Assembly: GCA_014378195.1 (NCBI GenBank)
Contig: JACMOC010000014.1
Span: forward strand, 62,001 to 126,000
Reading direction: 5' to 3'
Length of the DNA stretch: 64,000 nucleotides
From: Oligoflexus sp.
GTDB lineage: Bacteria > Bdellovibrionota_B > Oligoflexia > Oligoflexales > Oligoflexaceae
Shown here: positions 41,817 through 50,789 of the stretch, piece by piece
Layout of the letters: every line of letters begins with the position of its first letter
How positions within the stretch are numbered: position 1 is the first letter of the stretch
Program-made: the position numbers and the translations under genes
The notes under the pieces: generated by a model
Told to the model about the DNA's origin: nothing
What the model saw: only the letters and a program-made list of their open reading frames with translations
Databases searched by the model: none

Positions 41817-41845
41817 AAAAAGGAAGCGACGGACGCTTCCTTTTT
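41817..41845 (-). terminator. Rho-independent terminator of the cytochrome gene
   Basis: Perfect 12-bp stem AAAAAGGAAGCG/CGCTTCCTTTTT with loop ACGGA. It lies 21 bp after the minus-strand stop at 41867, with the T run forming the end of the stem. Confidence 0.85.
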
Positions 41846-41866
41846 GTTTCGGCTTACTGAGAAACC

Positions 41867-42319
41867 TTATTTGATTGCGTTCAGGGCGGCTTCGAGGTCA
41901 GCGCGATTAGGGGCTGTAAACGCCGAGGTATAGGCGGCATGAGTTGCCATTTGCGCGCCTGTGTAAGCGGTGTCGAGTCGCGTTACGGCGGTTGCGTTCA
42001 AAACAACCGAGGCTCCTGGTTGGCCCGCAGCATGGCATGTGAGGCAGACGGACAGAAGGTTTTTACCTTTTTCAGCATCACCTGTACCTGACGAAGCAGC
42101 AGCAGCAGCCGGATCGGTGCCTGCAGCCCCAGCGTCGGTCGCCGTCGGATCGGCCGCAGTCGAAGTGTCGGCCGTTCCAGAATCGGAGGTCGACGTGTCG
42201 ACAGACGGCGCAGCGTTTGCACTTAAGCCTTTACGAATGTAGCCCGACTTATACTGGACACACGCTGTTCCGGCAGTCACGGCCGCAATGAGCAGCGTTC
42301 TTTTCCAAGGGTATTTCAC
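41867..42319 (-). CDS. Cytochrome c-type lipoprotein
   Basis: 150 residues. Lipobox VTAGTAC after a hydrophobic signal. Residues about 35-80 form a low-complexity Ser/Thr/Asp/Ala linker (SVDTSTSDSGTADTSTA), an extended tether. The C-terminal 70 residues hold a single heme c site, VCLTCHAAG (C-x-x-C-H), with a candidate axial Met in TGAQMATH. It ends in a helix (NRADLEAALNAIK). Probable membrane-tethered mono-heme electron carrier. No oxidase or reductase partner lies next to it. Confidence 0.85.
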   Translation of the reverse strand: MKYPWKRTLLIAAVTAGTACVQYKSGYIRKGLSANAAPSVDTSTSDSGTADTSTAADPTATDAGAAGTDPAAAAASSGTGDAEKGKNLLSVCLTCHAAGQPGASVVLNATAVTRLDTAYTGAQMATHAAYTSAFTAPNRADLEAALNAIK

Positions 42320-42468
42320 TCAGGCCTCCCGAGTCACAAAAGCACGGCTCTCTATCGGTTGGGCCAAGGGGAAAATAAAGGGCAGCAGGCAATATTCTCG
42401 AAGAATCCAATATTTCATATAGATATCAAATGGTTGAAACAACAAAATCTGTGAGAGACCTGAGGATT

Positions 42469-43368
42469 TCAGCGGAATCGATCGATATATTGACAGCGTT
42501 GGCAGAGGGCTTCCACCAGCTTCCCGTTTTTAAATCCTTTGACCATAGTCTGAGCGCGCTCGGAACCCAGGATATCCTCAATCGATTGGGTTTTGATGTT
42601 ACCGAGAGGAATGACACCTTCTTTATCGAGGCAACAGGGCACCACGGTCCCGTCAACCAGTACACCGAAGTGTGACGATAGGCCATAACATCGTCCCTTG
42701 GACCCTTGTTCGGGGAGGGCGAGGCTTGGCCAGACAAATTCCGTATCCCAATGCAGATAGAGGCGGTTTGTGATGCGAAAGCTTTTTTTGTTTCGCACAT
42801 CAATCGCACTTTCGATTGCGACTCCAAAGCGCTCCTCTATCATCGCCAACATCAGGCGGTTGCTCTCACAACTGCCGCGCGGATCATCAAGGTTCCACAG
42901 CCGATAGTTAATATAAAGATCGGGTCGCTCCGCAAAGGCGCGCTCCGTGAAGCGAAAAATCTTATCGAGATAAGCCGTCGGGTCTTTATCGCCAAAATTA
43001 TCTTTGAAACTATGGAGAGAGAAATTCACCTGACGAAAGGCATCGCGGAGAAGGAGTTCGATGGACTTTTCTTTGAGGAGTACGCCGTTGGAGACGAGAA
43101 AAAGTTTGACGCCCTGCGCTTCGCAGAGGTCGATGAGCTTGCCAAGATGCGGATGCAAGAGCGGCTCGCCCATCAAATGTAGACAAATCTGTTCAGCCAT
43201 AGGCCCGACCTGAGCCAGGATCATGGCGAAATCCTCGACACTCATCAGACCTTTTTTGCGCTCCACGGCGGGACAGAAACTGCACTGCAAATTGCAGATA
43301 TTACTGATCTCGATGTGGATCTTACCAAACCGCGCTTGAACAAAATTTTGGGGCGATAGGGTGGTCAA
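42469..43368 (-). CDS. Radical SAM/SPASM-domain protein
   Basis: 299 residues; TTG 43368 with GAGGAG at about 7 nt. The radical-SAM cluster motif C-x3-C-x2-C is present (ISNICNLQCSFCPA), followed by LHLMGEPLLHPHLG and LVSNGVLL, typical SAM-binding barrel strands. A C-terminal SPASM-like region has CYGLSSHFGVLVDGTVVPCC and LCQRCQ, positioned to bind an extra iron-sulfur cluster. Such enzymes modify peptides or make cofactors. No precursor peptide is apparent nearby. Divergent from the primase-like gene. Confidence 0.88.
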   Translation of the reverse strand: MTTLSPQNFVQARFGKIHIEISNICNLQCSFCPAVERKKGLMSVEDFAMILAQVGPMAEQICLHLMGEPLLHPHLGKLIDLCEAQGVKLFLVSNGVLLKEKSIELLLRDAFRQVNFSLHSFKDNFGDKDPTAYLDKIFRFTERAFAERPDLYINYRLWNLDDPRGSCESNRLMLAMIEERFGVAIESAIDVRNKKSFRITNRLYLHWDTEFVWPSLALPEQGSKGRCYGLSSHFGVLVDGTVVPCCLDKEGVIPLGNIKTQSIEDILGSERAQTMVKGFKNGKLVEALCQRCQYIDRFR

Positions 43369-43616
43369 ACAAGGCTCCTCGTCATAAGAGGCCTGATTAG
43401 CACAACTGAAGGCGCAAAGCCAGATGGAACAGTCGCCAAAACCATGACAGGCGAAACCGGCATCAGAATTTCCACCATAAGAATTTCTGGTAGAATAGAC
43501 GTATACACCCGCCTCCGACTGACGATCTTCGCAAGTTAAGATCGTGTATCCCCTATTACTCCCGATCCGATTCCTGTCTTTACAGGCTCGCCTCGCCGCG
43601 TCCGGAAAGCTTTGCC

Positions 43617-44447
43617 ATGTTCAAAATCCTCTTCGATGAGCACGAATACACATGTCTTGCGGACTCGCCCAAAGGCACACAGGTCGTCCCGGTCAAATCC
43701 TTTCATCCGCGATCACACAGTTTTTTTTCGATCAATGCTTTGCACCCGTATCAGGATCGCGAGCCGATCGCTGATTATCATCATCCGGACCGACCACGCA
43801 GGGCCGACGCGAACGTTGTCACGTTTCGCAATATTCTGGTTGAGATGGACCGTATATCTCTCGCCGATCAGCTTGCTTGGGTAGTGGAGAAAAACATGCC
43901 TTTTACCAGCTGCGTTTATTCCGGCGGTAAATCTTATCACTTCATTTTATCCCTCGCCGACGCCCTACCCGATCGGGCGTCCTACGATGCACTTGTCAAA
44001 CGTCTTTATGCGGTCCTTGGTGATCGCATCGATACCGCCTGCAAAAATCCGTCGCGTTTTTCGAGGGCGCCAGGCCACATTCGTAAGGAAACGTTCAAGT
44101 TTCAGGACTTGCGAGAACTCCGTGGCCGTGTGCCCAACGCCAAGCTGGAAGCCTGGCTTACGGCCGCCGGCGCTCCCATCCCGGTCGAGTCGAGACCAAA
44201 ACCATCACAGTCTTCGATACCATCGGATTCCCGGCTTTTTCGCAGCACAGAAGGATTTCTCAAAGAGGGTGCACCCGCCGGAGAATGGAACAAAAGCCTC
44301 TTTAAAGCCGCCTGCGATAGCTTTTCGAAAGGCTGGCCCCTTGGGACGTTTGTAGCCAAAGCCGCCCAGATCACCGGACATCTCGATCCCAAGGATCACG
44401 CGACTATAATGAGCGCCTACCAAAGGGCCTTTCGCAAAACTTCATAA
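43617..44447 (+). CDS. Archaeo-eukaryotic primase (AEP)-like protein
   Basis: 276 residues; GGAAAG precedes the ATG. Motif I is Glu76-x-Asp78 in NILVEMDRISLADQLAWV; motif II is YSGGKSYHFILSL (Ser106, His108); a third acidic motif, DTACKNPSRFSRAPG (Asp139, Asn144, Arg147), follows. These are the three catalytic blocks of primase-polymerases seen in phage and plasmid replication proteins. After a Pro/Ser linker (about 190-205) there is a small helical C-terminal domain (about 212-276), with no helicase or zinc-binding domain. It is 90 bp upstream of an EEP-fold nuclease. No phage genes surround it. It may be a repair primase or polymerase (inference). Confidence 0.68.
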   Translation: MFKILFDEHEYTCLADSPKGTQVVPVKSFHPRSHSFFSINALHPYQDREPIADYHHPDRPRRADANVVTFRNILVEMDRISLADQLAWVVEKNMPFTSCVYSGGKSYHFILSLADALPDRASYDALVKRLYAVLGDRIDTACKNPSRFSRAPGHIRKETFKFQDLRELRGRVPNAKLEAWLTAAGAPIPVESRPKPSQSSIPSDSRLFRSTEGFLKEGAPAGEWNKSLFKAACDSFSKGWPLGTFVAKAAQITGHLDPKDHATIMSAYQRAFRKTS

Positions 44448-44537
44448 AGTACGTGCACCAGCAAGGCCAAAACTCTATGATCGACCCAGCGGCGGAGGTT
44501 TTTATTCGCCGCAGGTTACGGTGAAGGTGAGGCCTCG

Positions 44538-45551
44538 ATGCACTTAAAAATCATGGAATGGAACGCGCAGGATTTTTTCCTCCAGCTTGAATATCCGGTT
44601 TCCAAATCGGACATAGATTCGATGACAGATGAGCAATGGAAGCTCCTCGCCCGTACGGACGTTCATCTCAAACCGCTCGCCAAAATAAAAATGATCGCCG
44701 ACATCATCACCGAAGTCAGTCCGGACGTCGTCTGTTTCTGTGAAGTGGGCGGCCATGAATCGCTTGAAATGTTTGCACGTCTATTTCTTCTTGACCGTTA
44801 TGAAGCCTTTTTGGTCGAAGGCAATTCCAATCGCGGAATCGAGAGCGGCTTTTTGGTAAAACGGGGCCTTGGCTTAAAAACCAAGATAAAAAGCCATAGA
44901 AACTGGCCTGTTCCTTTTGAATATCCCCATGAGAAGGATCCGGTGACCCATAAACTCGCCGCTGAAGCTGCCGCTTACTATGACCTTGGCCACCCTAAAA
45001 CTCGGAAGCTCTCGCGGGATGTACCGGCTCTTTTTTTAGGCAAACCCGGGCAGACCGCCCTTGTGATTCTCCTTGTTCATCTGAAGTCAGGCTTTGATAC
45101 GGCCGGTGTAGATCCCGAGGGCAAAATCAGGCGGGCGGCCGAGCTCGAAGCGCTGCTCGCGATTCATGCATCGGTACAAAATCACGTGGGGCCCAGTGTT
45201 CCTATTATCCTGACGGGAGATTTTAACGGTCGAGCGGGTCGCTACGAAACCGGTCCCGAGTTCGCACCCTTGCTCACGAGCGGCTTCGAAGACGTGTTAC
45301 ACCTTAAAGAGGTACCGCCTTATGAACGGATCTCGCAGCTGACTTTCGTTCGCAGCCAAATCATTGCCAAACAACTTGATTTCATATTTATCCCGGAAAT
45401 TCTGCACGGCCGCGTCCGCGAAGCTTATGTCTATCGCTATCGTTTCCCGGAAGACCAAACCGAAATCACTCTGCCCTCATCATTTCGGGATCGCGCTCGC
45501 CTCCCCTCCGACCATTACCCTCTTGTATGCGAACTCGAGATCGACGTTTAA
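44538..45551 (+). CDS. Endonuclease/exonuclease/phosphatase (EEP)-family protein
   Basis: 337 residues; GAGG before the ATG. EEP-fold landmarks are in order: MEWNAQDFF (Asn), PDVVCFCEVGG (metal Glu), the GIESGFLVKRG strand, LVHLKSGFDTAG (His), IILTGDFNGRAG (Asp/Asn), QLDFIFIPE and the C-terminal LPSDHYPLVCEL (Asp-His catalytic pair). Complete active site. Family members cut nucleic acids or sugar-phosphates. No signal peptide, so likely cytoplasmic. It follows the AEP-like gene by 90 bp and is probably co-transcribed. Confidence 0.88.
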   Translation: MHLKIMEWNAQDFFLQLEYPVSKSDIDSMTDEQWKLLARTDVHLKPLAKIKMIADIITEVSPDVVCFCEVGGHESLEMFARLFLLDRYEAFLVEGNSNRGIESGFLVKRGLGLKTKIKSHRNWPVPFEYPHEKDPVTHKLAAEAAAYYDLGHPKTRKLSRDVPALFLGKPGQTALVILLVHLKSGFDTAGVDPEGKIRRAAELEALLAIHASVQNHVGPSVPIILTGDFNGRAGRYETGPEFAPLLTSGFEDVLHLKEVPPYERISQLTFVRSQIIAKQLDFIFIPEILHGRVREAYVYRYRFPEDQTEITLPSSFRDRARLPSDHYPLVCELEIDV

Positions 45552-45640
45552 CAGAACCTGGAACACATTTAACCAGTATCAGTTTTCTCAAAATAAGTTA
45601 AGATACTTCAATTCATTCTGCCACCTTAGGTGAGGAACTC

Positions 45641-47425
45641 ATGAAAAAATTGATCCCAGTCCTGGTTGGACTTGGCCTGGTAATCGCCGCTGTTTTATAT
45701 TTCATTCATCGCCCCACGGCAGACAACGCCAGTGGCCCTGAGATGGCGGATATCGCGGCATTTGAGGCTCCCCCTGCCGGTGATGAGGCTTTTTACACGG
45801 TTAAAATCTCAGCGAAACAGCTGAATCGCGGCATGGATTCAACTCTCATCGATATGGATGCCACCCTTTCGCAAATCAAACAAAGCGACACCGAATACGT
45901 CACGCAATGGTCGAGTATCGCAGCCCTTAACCTGATGAATTCAAAAGCCGATCAGGCGGCAACCACCGTTCTCCTCGGCAAACCAAGCGTGACCACGATC
46001 GAAGGCAAAACCATCACGCATTACCTCGCGAAGGATTTTCCGCCGGGTCTCACAACCTTTCAGCTGAGTTTCCTGCAAAAGATTTTTGTAGGTCTCAAGG
46101 CGGACGGTAGCGCTCCCATTTTGAAAACAGAGAAAGATGAAGTGGGTGCGGCCCAGGTGCAATATGCCTTCGAAAAAGCCGGAGCCAACACAAAAGTCAC
46201 CAAAACATGGCTAGGGTATACGCAAGACTCTATAAAAGTGGATGCCGTCGATAATCAACTTATTTATGGACTCGCACCCGACGGTCGACTTCTTTCGGTA
46301 GTGGGCACTCTGACTCTTCATTACCGCAAGCCCTCACCAAGCCACTTCACAACAACGATCTCCGTCATCCTTAAAAACCACCAGGCGAAGTCATCCCTCC
46401 ATAAAACCGTGGTGAATAAAGACAATCTTCAAAAAACCGATATGACCCGCGCGACCGCTGTTACACGCCAGATCCAAAATCAAACCGGCATGACTTATGA
46501 CGACGCTCTGAAACAATTGGATACGATGACCGAAAAGACCGACAGTAAAATCGTGTACACGATCTTTTCGACACTCAAAGCGGATGTTATAGAACACCCC
46601 GAACACGCAGGCGTTTTGGTCAGCAAGATACTCGAGACCAAAACCCGGGACGAAGGTTCGCGCCGTCGACTCTCCGCTATGTTTGGAGCATTGGCACAAA
46701 GCGAAAGCCCTGCTATAGCTGATTCGCTGGCGTCACTTGCAACGGAATGCCCCGACAACTTCTGTAAAGTCCAGGCGATCGTCGCACTCAATGATCACCC
46801 GGCTCCCTCCGAATCCAATGCGGCAAAGATGATCGATCTCGCAGCCCACGCGGTAGACACCGAAATCGCCAGTACGGCTGTGCTGGCCGCAGGTTCGATC
46901 GGCAAAAAAGTTGACGTCCCGGAGCTGTCAAAGGCTCTGATCGATGAGTATAACGATCCGTCTAAAGCGTCTTTAAAAACGGCAGTGGTCGCAGCGATGG
47001 GAAATCACGGCAGTGCCGAATACCTGCCGACCCTCAAAGCCAATCTCACCGCCCCCGACACCAACCTTCGGGGCTCTTCGGTTTATTCGCTTCGTTATAT
47101 TCCTGGTGATGATGTCAACACCACCCTTTTAAACGTCGTGCAGAAAGAAACGGATAAAGGCGTTACAAGCGAGGCATTAAAAGCCCTTCAGTTCAAAAAT
47201 CTCACGGATACCCAATATGTCGATGTTGCTCAGAAGGCGGCGACATTTGCTGACGCCGACTTGCAGCAAAGTGCTGCGCGTATGCTGGTCGAAGCCTATA
47301 ACGATAATCCTAAAGTCGCCCGCAAGGCCTTGGAGACCCTACGTGATAGCACGAAGGTCCCGAATGTAAAGACTTACATCGACTCCGAACTAAACGCCAA
47401 ACCAGCCGATGCAGGTCATCAATAA
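45641..47425 (+). CDS. Membrane-anchored or secreted HEAT-repeat protein, vitellogenin-like layout
   Basis: 594 residues; GAGGAA before the ATG. One N-terminal helix (LIPVLVGLGLVIAAVLYFI) acts as signal-anchor, so the body is periplasmic. Residues about 50-260 are predicted beta-rich (FYTVKISAKQLNRG, QFS-like strands, LLSVVGTLTLHY). From about 270 the protein is helical HEAT-type repeats with DNFCKVQAIVALNDH, TAVLAAGSIGKKVD, KTAVVAAMGNHG, LRGSSVYSLRYI and SEALKALQF. A beta-barrel followed by a helical superhelix is the architecture of vitellogenin/apoB lipid-transfer proteins; this likeness is inferred from layout only. Own terminator. Confidence 0.65.
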   Translation: MKKLIPVLVGLGLVIAAVLYFIHRPTADNASGPEMADIAAFEAPPAGDEAFYTVKISAKQLNRGMDSTLIDMDATLSQIKQSDTEYVTQWSSIAALNLMNSKADQAATTVLLGKPSVTTIEGKTITHYLAKDFPPGLTTFQLSFLQKIFVGLKADGSAPILKTEKDEVGAAQVQYAFEKAGANTKVTKTWLGYTQDSIKVDAVDNQLIYGLAPDGRLLSVVGTLTLHYRKPSPSHFTTTISVILKNHQAKSSLHKTVVNKDNLQKTDMTRATAVTRQIQNQTGMTYDDALKQLDTMTEKTDSKIVYTIFSTLKADVIEHPEHAGVLVSKILETKTRDEGSRRRLSAMFGALAQSESPAIADSLASLATECPDNFCKVQAIVALNDHPAPSESNAAKMIDLAAHAVDTEIASTAVLAAGSIGKKVDVPELSKALIDEYNDPSKASLKTAVVAAMGNHGSAEYLPTLKANLTAPDTNLRGSSVYSLRYIPGDDVNTTLLNVVQKETDKGVTSEALKALQFKNLTDTQYVDVAQKAATFADADLQQSAARMLVEAYNDNPKVARKALETLRDSTKVPNVKTYIDSELNAKPADAGHQ

Positions 47426-47432
47426 ATGCCTC

Positions 47433-47461
47433 GCCCTTCGCTCTTCGAAGGGCCTTTTTTT
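47433..47461 (+). terminator. Rho-independent terminator
   Basis: Stem GCCCTTCG/CGAAGGGC, loop CTCTT, followed by C and seven T. It begins 8 bp after the HEAT-protein stop. Confidence 0.87.
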
Positions 47462-47564
47462 GGCCCAATTTTCTGCATAACAGTTGAACTTCGCACGCAG
47501 CCGCAGTAGCGTTCGTTGGTACGCGTGATGTCTTGGCTCCAATCGCTCATCAAAGGACGTTTCC

Positions 47565-50222
47565 ATGTCGCACACTTCGGGCTCATTTCCGCACCTGGCC
47601 GCCCTTGGCGCTTTCCTCCTAGGCGCTGCCTTTGCCGGCCCGACGCCTCTTGCTTCAGCACAGGCCAAACTCACTCACAATGAAGCGCTTCGCCGATCTG
47701 CTCAGGTGTCCGACGTGCGTTACGATCTCGCGATGGATATAAGCCATGGCGATAAAGAATTCACCGGCGATGAGACTATCGATTTTGAATGGCAAACCTC
47801 AGTTGATCCGCTCCGAATCGATTTTTATCGCGGCACTATCAAAGACCTCAAAGTGAACGGAAAACCAGCGAAGTACACGTTTGAAAAGGATCACATCGCA
47901 GTCCTTCTGAAAGCGGATCTTTTTCACGTTGGCCCCAACTCGATTGCCATCACTTACAGCCATCCCTACAGCAAAGACGGCAGCGGACTTTATCGTTTTG
48001 TCGATCCTGAGGATAAACGCACCTATCTCTATTCAAACTTCGAACCTTACGACGCCAACCAGATGTTTCCCGCTTTTGATCAACCGGACCTCAAAGGCAA
48101 ATTTACAGTGACCGTAACGGCACCGAAAGACTGGACTGTGGTATCCGCTATACGCGAGTCCAAGGTTGATGCCCAAAAGGACAAAAAGATCTGGCATTTC
48201 CCTCAGACGGTGCCGATCAGCACGTACCTTTTCTCCATCGCCGCAGGACCCTATAAAGTCTGGGAAGATACGAAATTTCGTATCCCGCTTCGGGTCATGG
48301 CGCGGCAGTCCATGGCGTCCTTTGTCAAAGCCGAAGAGTGGTTGACGTGGACCCGTTATGGTTTTGATTTCTTCGAAAAAACTTTCGGTACACCTTACCC
48401 CTTCCTGAAATATGATCAGATCCTCGTCCCCGATTTTAATGCGGGCGCTATGGAGAATGTTGCGACTGTAACGTTTAATGAGCGTTTTGCGCCGCGCGGA
48501 GAACGTTCAGCCCATACGATGGAAAGTAATTTCGATACTCTGCTCCACGAGATGGCCCACATGTGGTTCGGCGACCTCGTGACAATGAAGTGGTGGGATG
48601 ATCTCTGGCTCAACGAAAGTTTTGCAACCTACGCGGCCGCCTGGGCTCTGTCCGTTCATCCGGATTTCAAGCATGAATGGGTCACCTTTCATCACGAAAA
48701 AAATTGGGGCTATTCGACTGATCGTTTGAGCACGACACATCCGATCGTCGCCGAGGTTCCAGACACTGATGTAGCCGGATCCAACTTCGACGGCATAACC
48801 TACGGCAAGGGCGCCTCGTGGCTCAAACTCTTAGCGTTTCGCGTCGGCGAAAAAGACTTTACCAAAGGCCTTCAGTCTTATTTCAAAACCTTCGCTTTCA
48901 AAAATTCGACTGTGGACAACCTACTCGGTGCCCTTGAGCAGAGCTCGGGTCTCAAGCTGCAGGAGTTTGCCAAACCCTGGCTGCATACGGCAGGCTTAAA
49001 TACGGTGGAAATGCGTCCCATTTGCACAAAGGATGGAATGCTCGATGCCGTGGAGATACTTCAGACCGCGCCGATTGATCATCCGGACCTTCGTCTGCAC
49101 AGCATGGTTTTTGCCCTCTATGGAGAACCCGGCTCCGCCGATGTCTGGCAGCCGTACAAACTCCTTAAGACGGATTATGAGGGCGCAAAAACAATCTTGA
49201 AGCTCAGCGAAGGTCTGGCCTGCCCGCAGCTCATCATCCCCAATGCCAGCGATGACGACTACGTGAAAATTATCTGGCCCCAGGATCAGCTTCTGCGTGT
49301 CCAAACCGATCTCGCTCGCATCGCCGATCCTCTGCAACGTACGCTTTTCTGGGAATCACTCGGCTGGGCTCTTGAAGATGGCGAAGCGCATTTGGAAGAC
49401 GTCGTTCGTTTTACTGTGGATCAACTGCCTCTCGAAAAAGACTACGCCGTGCTTGGCAGCATCGGGCAGTTCATTCACGCCCGTATCCTTTCGCCCCTTT
49501 CCTCCATCCCCGACCGTGATTTACGCGTAAGACTGGCCAAACAACTAGCTGTCCCGTTTCAGAAGATGTTGATCGACACCAAAACCGCAAAAGATTTTCG
49601 GCTTCTCGCCTTTGACTTTTATATTGAACTGCTAGGGCTCAGCGAAGACCGGGATGCTCTCGCGCAGATCTACGAGAAAAAAACCGTGTGGCCGGAATTC
49701 AAACTTGATCAGCCGCGTCGGTGGAGTGTGTTGGGCGAACTTGCAGCCCTGCGTGATAGCCGAACCTTAGCGTGGGCCAAATCCGAAAAGGATCACTCCG
49801 ATCAAGCCGCCCTCGAAAGGAGAGGCATTGAAGCGAGCCTTGCGCCTTACGCCGAGAAAGTCAAAATTGCTGCCGACATTCTCAAGCCAACGAGCCGCCT
49901 GTCACGCGCTCAAGTCCTCGCGACCTTTGGCAATCTTTTTCCTGTTCAGCAGGCCACGGAAAGACAGAACTACAGGGATCAATACCTCAAAAACCTGCCG
50001 CAAGTTGTCAAAATTGATCGCGAATTCATAAGAAAAAGCTATCTCCTCACGCTTTTGTCCGAGAACTGTGATGCGAGCGATGAACAGTTGTTTGCAGCTC
50101 TGTTCAAGCTCGATGTTCCGGCCTCGATCAGTCAGGATTTTCTTGAGAGACGTGATGAGATGAAGATCTGCAGGACGGTGTTTACAAATGTTAAGAGTGG
50201 AGATTCCAAAAAAGCCATTTAG
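47565..50222 (+). CDS. pepN: M1-family aminopeptidase (aminopeptidase N), exported
   Basis: 885 residues; AAGGA before the ATG. A Sec signal (LAALGAFLLGAAFAGPTPLASA) predicts a periplasmic or secreted enzyme, unlike cytoplasmic E. coli PepN. GAMEN exopeptidase motif at about 294-298 (FNAGAMENVATVTF), zinc site HEMAH (His328, Glu329, His332) with the distal Glu in WLNESFATYAA, and the Tyr-bearing YGKGASWLKLL strand. The last part (about 540-885) is the helical ERAP1-type C-terminal domain. Removes N-terminal residues from peptides; could feed on extracellular protein. Its ATG is 103 bp beyond a terminator, so it has its own promoter. Confidence 0.93.
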   Translation: MSHTSGSFPHLAALGAFLLGAAFAGPTPLASAQAKLTHNEALRRSAQVSDVRYDLAMDISHGDKEFTGDETIDFEWQTSVDPLRIDFYRGTIKDLKVNGKPAKYTFEKDHIAVLLKADLFHVGPNSIAITYSHPYSKDGSGLYRFVDPEDKRTYLYSNFEPYDANQMFPAFDQPDLKGKFTVTVTAPKDWTVVSAIRESKVDAQKDKKIWHFPQTVPISTYLFSIAAGPYKVWEDTKFRIPLRVMARQSMASFVKAEEWLTWTRYGFDFFEKTFGTPYPFLKYDQILVPDFNAGAMENVATVTFNERFAPRGERSAHTMESNFDTLLHEMAHMWFGDLVTMKWWDDLWLNESFATYAAAWALSVHPDFKHEWVTFHHEKNWGYSTDRLSTTHPIVAEVPDTDVAGSNFDGITYGKGASWLKLLAFRVGEKDFTKGLQSYFKTFAFKNSTVDNLLGALEQSSGLKLQEFAKPWLHTAGLNTVEMRPICTKDGMLDAVEILQTAPIDHPDLRLHSMVFALYGEPGSADVWQPYKLLKTDYEGAKTILKLSEGLACPQLIIPNASDDDYVKIIWPQDQLLRVQTDLARIADPLQRTLFWESLGWALEDGEAHLEDVVRFTVDQLPLEKDYAVLGSIGQFIHARILSPLSSIPDRDLRVRLAKQLAVPFQKMLIDTKTAKDFRLLAFDFYIELLGLSEDRDALAQIYEKKTVWPEFKLDQPRRWSVLGELAALRDSRTLAWAKSEKDHSDQAALERRGIEASLAPYAEKVKIAADILKPTSRLSRAQVLATFGNLFPVQQATERQNYRDQYLKNLPQVVKIDREFIRKSYLLTLLSENCDASDEQLFAALFKLDVPASISQDFLERRDEMKICRTVFTNVKSGDSKKAI

Positions 50223-50244
50223 GTGAGCTGTGAACGCTTGGTAG

Positions 50245-50766
50245 TCACCGACTAAAATAATAATTATCGTCACACACCGCACTATCACTTTTCACTCGCA
50301 AGGAATTCGGGCAGTCAACGACAGCCCACTCCACCGACAGATTGCCACGCGCCAGTGGCGCAAGTTTGGCAAACGCATCGTCAGCGAGATCAAGCTGGTG
50401 CGTCTGAGCCGAACCTAAAGTTTTCGTGCAGCACTTATCGATCGCTCGCACAACAATCGAAGTCGACTTGCCGACCTCCCGAACACGAATACAATGCGCG
50501 CTCGGATCGTAAGGACCCGAGCGCTTGCCAACTTTTGCCAAGCGAGGAAACTGGGCAGCGATGGGAAACGCAACGGCGGTAACCATCCCATCAAAGGCAG
50601 AGGGATCAAGCCCAAATGCCGTCTGACATTTTCCCACACTTTTATACAAATGATATTTCGCAACGCCGCGGCCGCGAAGATAGACTTTCCCGTTATCAAC
50701 GTCGGAAATCGTATGACAGGCAAAAGTGCAGCAACAAAGGCCCAAAGCAAGAAACGTTTTCTGCAT
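50245..50766 (-). CDS. Expansin/RlpA-like double-psi beta-barrel lipoprotein
   Basis: 173 residues; AAGG before ATG 50766. Signal LALGLCCCTFAC ends in a lipobox. The domain has GRGVAKYHLYKSVGKC, MVTAVAFPIA, IVVRAIDKCCTKTLGSAQTHQLDLADDAF-type strand with the catalytic-type Asp (Asp in RAIDKCC and LDLADDAF), and SVEWAVVDCP. This is the expansin/barwin/GH45-type barrel that binds or loosens wall polymers. Six or more Cys likely form disulfides. No CBM63 domain. It follows pepN convergently, 22 bp from its stop. Confidence 0.8.
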   Translation of the reverse strand: MQKTFLALGLCCCTFACHTISDVDNGKVYLRGRGVAKYHLYKSVGKCQTAFGLDPSAFDGMVTAVAFPIAAQFPRLAKVGKRSGPYDPSAHCIRVREVGKSTSIVVRAIDKCCTKTLGSAQTHQLDLADDAFAKLAPLARGNLSVEWAVVDCPNSLRVKSDSAVCDDNYYFSR

Positions 50767-50789
50767 GGACCTTGACTCCGATCGGGTGC

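Noticed and set aside
43617..45551. Prophage origin for the primase-like gene
   Set aside because: No capsid, tail, integrase or terminase genes are within reach; neighbours are ordinary chromosomal genes.
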